From NCBI RefSeq assembly GCF_018866245.1, contig NZ_CP076458.1, forward strand, positions 620,001-684,000: a DNA stretch of 64,000 nt, read 5' to 3'. The notes beneath the pieces were generated by a model. It made no database searches. It was not told the origin of the DNA and was given only the letters and a program-made list of their open reading frames with translations. The position numbers and the translations under genes are program-made. The DNA comes from Novisyntrophococcus fermenticellae (lineage in GTDB: Bacteria > Bacillota > Clostridia > Lachnospirales > Lachnospiraceae). This document shows positions 61,098 to 64,000 of the stretch, piece after piece (the stretch's first letter is position 1; every line of letters begins with the position of its first letter).

Positions 61098-62015
61098 ATG
61101 AATATAAATAAAAGCTATATTTCCACAGAGAACACGTATGCAAAGAATAATCCGCAATATATCGTGGTGCATAACACAGATAATTTCAAGGCCGGAGCAA
61201 ATGCACTTGCCCATGCAAAGGCTCAGCATAATGGTGATTTTGATGGGATTTCCGCCCATTATTACGTAGATGACGGTGATACAGTATACCAGGCAGCAGA
61301 ACACAGCCGCGGAACATGGAACATCGGAAAAGATTACGGAGGCCGTCTGTTCGGTACCGTCAACAATCGAAACTCGATTGGCGTGGAGATGTGCGTGCAA
61401 AAGGGATATGATTACGAAAAGGCATTTCAGAACACGGCAGAACTGGTGAGCCACATTATGGCCGAGACCGGGATTCCGGCAGATAGGGTGTTCCAGCATT
61501 ACGATGTCTGCGGGAAGGATTGCCCGAGCCAGATTCGTAAGAATAACGACTGGGACAGATTTAAGAAACTGATTGCCGGAGGAAATGAGTCCGCATCCAC
61601 CCAAAACGCAAGCAGTATAATTATAAGAGATGGACAGATCCACTGCAATAACTTCTGCAATGCCGGGCTTAGGGTGGATGGAATCCGGGGGTCTGCGACG
61701 GTCAGAGGCGGAATTAAGGCTCTTCAGCAGGCCATGAACCTGGATTATAAGGCCGGGCTTGCCGTGGACGGAATCTGGGGGGCAAAATCCGATGCAGCAC
61801 TGAAAAACCATACGGTCAGAAAAGGGGAAACGCAATACATGGTCACGGCTTTGGAAATATTGCTTATGCTGAAAGGATATGATCCCAAGGGAGTAGAGAG
61901 CCCGGGAATCTTTGGAAGCGGATGTGAAGCGGCTGTCCGGCAGTATCAGAGTGCACATGGGCTTGCCGTGGACGGCATTGCAGGATATAATACCTTTAAA
62001 AGTCTGATTTCCTGA
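61098..62015 (+). CDS. N-acetylmuramoyl-L-alanine amidase with peptidoglycan-binding repeats
   Basis: A 305-residue enzyme with an Amidase_2 (PGRP-like) domain in residues 1-165. Zinc ligands are the H in 'YIVVHNTDN' and 'FQHYDVCGKDCP' (H and C); 'NSIGVEMCV' is a core strand. Two C-terminal peptidoglycan-binding units follow ('ALQQAMNLDYKAGLAVDGIWGAKSDAAL' and 'AVRQYQSAHGLAVDGIAGYNTFKSL'). There is no signal peptide, as in endolysins and in some cell-wall autolysins exported by other means. No phage genes lie nearby. RBS AAAAGGG. Confidence 0.9.
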   Translation: MNINKSYISTENTYAKNNPQYIVVHNTDNFKAGANALAHAKAQHNGDFDGISAHYYVDDGDTVYQAAEHSRGTWNIGKDYGGRLFGTVNNRNSIGVEMCVQKGYDYEKAFQNTAELVSHIMAETGIPADRVFQHYDVCGKDCPSQIRKNNDWDRFKKLIAGGNESASTQNASSIIIRDGQIHCNNFCNAGLRVDGIRGSATVRGGIKALQQAMNLDYKAGLAVDGIWGAKSDAALKNHTVRKGETQYMVTALEILLMLKGYDPKGVESPGIFGSGCEAAVRQYQSAHGLAVDGIAGYNTFKSLIS

Positions 62016-62025
62016 TATTAGAAAT

Positions 62026-62074
62026 AAATCGGAGCTGTAAAGCGGGCTTATGCTTTGGGCTCCGATTTTTATTT
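62026..62074 (+). terminator. Terminator after the amidase gene
   Basis: Perfect ten-bp outer stem AAATCGGAGC (62026-62035) / GCTCCGATTT (62059-62068), with AAAGC/GCTTT pairing inside, followed by a T-rich tail. Confidence 0.85.
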
Positions 62075-62101
62075 GACATTTCCTGGAGAGTTACATATAC
62101 T
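62073..62101 (+). promoter_or_regulatory. Strong promoter-like sequence in the amidase-TetR gap
   Basis: TTGACA (62073-62078), 17-bp spacer, TATACT (62096-62101). It overlaps the end of the terminator tail. The 260 nt between it and the TetR gene hold no convincing gene; a TTTTCATGAAAA palindrome lies at 62103-62114. It could start a long TetR leader or a small RNA. Confidence 0.5.
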
Positions 62102-62267
62102 ATTTTCATGAAAATACGATATTATCAATCCTATACAGACGATTTTATTGAAAGCCATGTTCTGAAAACATGCCCTGCTATATTTTTAAAAAATAAACAA
62201 ACTATAATCATGATTTTAAGCAATTCGCAGAAAATACATAGCATGATAAATAAATCATTTAAATAAC

Positions 62268-62327
62268 TTGCATAAAAAACGGGCATATGTTATAAGAATG
62301 ATATAAGTTTATCATACACTCGTGTAT
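62268..62327 (+). promoter_or_regulatory. Promoter and putative operator of the TetR gene
   Basis: TTGCAT (62268-62273), 17-bp spacer, TATAAG (62291-62296), then ATACAC-TC-GTGTAT (62314-62327), an inverted repeat at the transcription start, suited to autorepression by the TetR protein. Confidence 0.6.
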
Positions 62328-62364
62328 AATTCACGTATGTATATGAATGTGAGGATAAAACATT

Positions 62365-62964
62365 ATGAGGACAACTCCGGAAGAGACACGCAGAAACAAA
62401 GAATTGATTATAAATACGGGTATTCAGGTATTTTCAAAAAACGGTTACGATGCTGCAAACATGAAGGATATTGCCGAAGCGGCAGGAATTTCCCGTGGTC
62501 CCCTTTATTATCATTTTGACAGTAAGTTAACCTTGTACATTGCATGTGTGAAAGCTTATACAGACAGAGAGCTGCAGGAATATCGAAGGATATTCAGTCA
62601 GGATAAGTATATTCTGGATTTGATCCGGGAAGATCTTTACTATTGTACCCGAAACATCCATGCGGATTCTGAAAATCCGATTTTGACGATTTCAAAAAAG
62701 GATAATTTAGAAGAAGCAAATCAGATCTTTGAGACCTATCGGAAGCATATCTATGATATTAAGGTGGCCAGCGTGACAGAAGCCATTCAAAAAGGAGAGC
62801 TGAAGAAGGAGACAGAAGTCTATCATATGGTGAATATGATGTTCATACTTTACGAGGGACTCTATAACATGATTGAAAAGACGGATTTTATCACTTCTGT
62901 GGACGAAGTAGATCAGGCAATTGAATCTCTCATTGCGCTTTTCAGACTGCAATACTGCATATAG
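62365..62964 (+). CDS. TetR/AcrR family transcriptional regulator
   Basis: A 199-residue repressor. The N-terminal helix-turn-helix reads 'IINTGIQVFSKNGYDAANMKDIAEAAGISRGPLYYHFDSKLTLYIACVKAYTD'; the rest is a helical ligand-binding and dimerisation domain ('GLYNMIEKTDFITSVDEVDQAIESLIALF'). Next to and co-directional with a flavin oxidoreductase 62 nt downstream, which it probably regulates. Confidence 0.9.
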   Translation: MRTTPEETRRNKELIINTGIQVFSKNGYDAANMKDIAEAAGISRGPLYYHFDSKLTLYIACVKAYTDRELQEYRRIFSQDKYILDLIREDLYYCTRNIHADSENPILTISKKDNLEEANQIFETYRKHIYDIKVASVTEAIQKGELKKETEVYHMVNMMFILYEGLYNMIEKTDFITSVDEVDQAIESLIALFRLQYCI

Positions 62965-63026
62965 GCATAAAAACATGTAAGAGTTTTGTGCTGTATGATA
63001 AATTATGTATTAGAAAGGGGTAAGAA

Positions 63027-64000
63027 ATGTATAAGATTTTAGAACCAATTAAAGTGGGACCCATGCAGCTGCGTAACCGGGTGATGTACCTGGCCATGGC
63101 GAAATATCTGTCTACGCCTGATAATTTTATTACGGACAGGCAGATTGCGTACTATGCGAATTATGCAAAAAATCATGTTGGCCTGATTGTTACCGGTGCC
63201 TGTATCACTTGTCCGGAATGTCCGTCCAAGCTGCCTATGCAGCCCGGAATTTATGACGACAAGTTCCTCCCCGGGATGAAAAAACTGGTGGATGCGGTAC
63301 ACAGCCACGGATCAAAATTCCTGTTTCAGCCCTGGCATCCGGGAGCTACACCATATGGCTGTGATGTCTCCGAACTGAAAACAGTAGCTGATTACAGTCT
63401 GGAAGAAATCAAGGAGCTTCAGAATGCATTTTTGCAGGCGGCGATCCGTGCACAGAAAGCCGGAGCCGATGGTGTGGAAGTTCATATTGCCCATAATTAC
63501 CTGCTGGAACAATTCCTTACCCCTCTGTTCAATAAGCGGACAGATGCGTATGGAGCACAGAATATGGAGAATGGGCTGCGTTTTACAACGGAATTAATTG
63601 GTATGATTAAAAATGCCTGCGGAGCGGAATTCGCCGTGACTACGAAAATCAATGGAAATGATTTTAATCCCGAAGGAATGACGCCGGAAAGAGTAGCTGA
63701 GGCCGGTCCGATTTTGGAAGCAGCCGGAGCGGATATGATCTCTGTCAGTGCGGGGGGCAGCCTTACGAATATCCTGGGCATGTCTGCCGATGGCCGCCGT
63801 GCGGAAGGATGGAAGGTTCCGCTTGCAGAGGCTGTTAAGAAGTCTGGTGTAAAGATTCCGGTAATGGCTACCGGCAGTCTGAGACATCCGGAGTATGTGG
63901 AGCAGGTGCTTGCCGAAGGAAGATGTGACATGATCGGAATGGGCCGGGGGCTTCTGGCTGAACCTGAGTGGGTAATCAAACTGGAGCAGGGCAGAGAACG
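63027..64000 (+). CDS. NADH:flavin oxidoreductase, Old Yellow Enzyme family (3' end outside window)
   Basis: The frame is open from ATG 63027 (RBS AAAGGGG) to the window edge, giving the first 324 residues. It opens 'MYKILEPIKVGPMQLRNRVMYLAMAKYLSTPDN', has the catalytic H/H-N segment 'GADGVEVHIAHNYLLEQFLTPLFNKRTDAYG', and the FMN-phosphate region 'PVMATGSLRHPEYVEQVLAEGRCDMIGMGRGLLAEPEW'. These are typical of the OYE barrel of 2-enoate / dienoyl-CoA / BaiCD-like reductases, which continue with an Fe-S cluster and a second flavin domain (about 640 residues in total). The downstream domains are not visible, so a short OYE cannot be ruled out. Confidence 0.88.
   Translation, partial: MYKILEPIKVGPMQLRNRVMYLAMAKYLSTPDNFITDRQIAYYANYAKNHVGLIVTGACITCPECPSKLPMQPGIYDDKFLPGMKKLVDAVHSHGSKFLFQPWHPGATPYGCDVSELKTVADYSLEEIKELQNAFLQAAIRAQKAGADGVEVHIAHNYLLEQFLTPLFNKRTDAYGAQNMENGLRFTTELIGMIKNACGAEFAVTTKINGNDFNPEGMTPERVAEAGPILEAAGADMISVSAGGSLTNILGMSADGRRAEGWKVPLAEAVKKSGVKIPVMATGSLRHPEYVEQVLAEGRCDMIGMGRGLLAEPEWVIKLEQGRE

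Noticed and set aside
61098..62015. Amidase as part of a prophage
   Set aside because: No holin, portal, tail, terminase or integrase gene is near; neighbours are an ABC transporter and a TetR regulator.

Overview
The window looks like a chromosome segment of an anaerobic, spore-forming member of the Lachnospiraceae (Clostridia). The 16S genes read like that family, and there is a YyaC-type spore protein, a Gram-positive arginine decarboxylase, split transketolase, clostridial flavodiiron/hemerythrin proteins and strong AGGAGG ribosome sites. tRNA genes carry no encoded CCA. I see no transposase, integrase, CRISPR array or phage structural gene.

Layout. 1-1.8 kb: end of a TrsS-like radical SAM gene and a DVU_1553-type CoA ligase. 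1.85-9.0 kb: a strong promoter, a ~340-nt structured leader ending in a perfect intrinsic terminator, then a six-gene polyamine operon (arginine decarboxylase, spermidine synthase, carboxynorspermidine synthase and decarboxylase, agmatine deiminase, N-carbamoylputrescine amidase) that can take arginine to putrescine and on to triamines. 9.0-11.6 kb: dnaX-ybaB-recR. 11.7-14.2 kb: transaldolase and two-subunit transketolase (non-oxidative pentose phosphate pathway). 14.3-18.8 kb: yyaC on the minus strand, then a LysM membrane protein with a JAMM-like N-domain lacking its metal ligands, a DUF5711 protein and CvpA.

18.8-36.1 kb: two nearly identical rRNA operons in direct orientation, 11.4 kb apart, each in the unusual order 16S-5S-23S. 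Between 5S and 23S sits a 97-bp tandem repeat, two copies in the first operon and three in the second. Operon 1 ends with tRNA-Asn, operon 2 does not. Between them lie a half-size EamA transporter, a MATE pump, a cold-shock protein and an AcnA-type aconitase.

36.1-46.2 kb: a YtrA-like GntR/ABC operon with a clear operator; an AraC regulator divergent from a heterodimeric ABC exporter with one degenerate ATP site, followed by an aldo-keto reductase and an ATPase + TOPRIM-like pair resembling anti-phage modules; then a DUF3783 gene. 46.4-46.9 kb: six tRNA genes (Glu, Thr, Met, Asp, Val, Leu). 47.0-50.0 kb: AraC regulator divergent from a GH42 beta-galactosidase, with direct repeats at its promoter.

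50.3-56.6 kb: a secreted coiled-coil protein, then a Crp/Fnr regulator divergent from genes suggesting O2/NO defence (DUF1858, an unknown 204-aa protein, hemerythrin, two YibE/F membrane proteins, a shrunken Ric/ScdA, and a flavodiiron protein). 56.7-62.0 kb: an ABC ATPase with a 1217-aa FtsX-type permease carrying a ~400-residue extracytoplasmic coiled coil, followed by an amidase with peptidoglycan-binding repeats and no signal peptide. 62.3-64.0 kb: TetR regulator and the start of an Old Yellow Enzyme family oxidoreductase that runs off the window.

All assignments come from reading the sequence; no database search was run.
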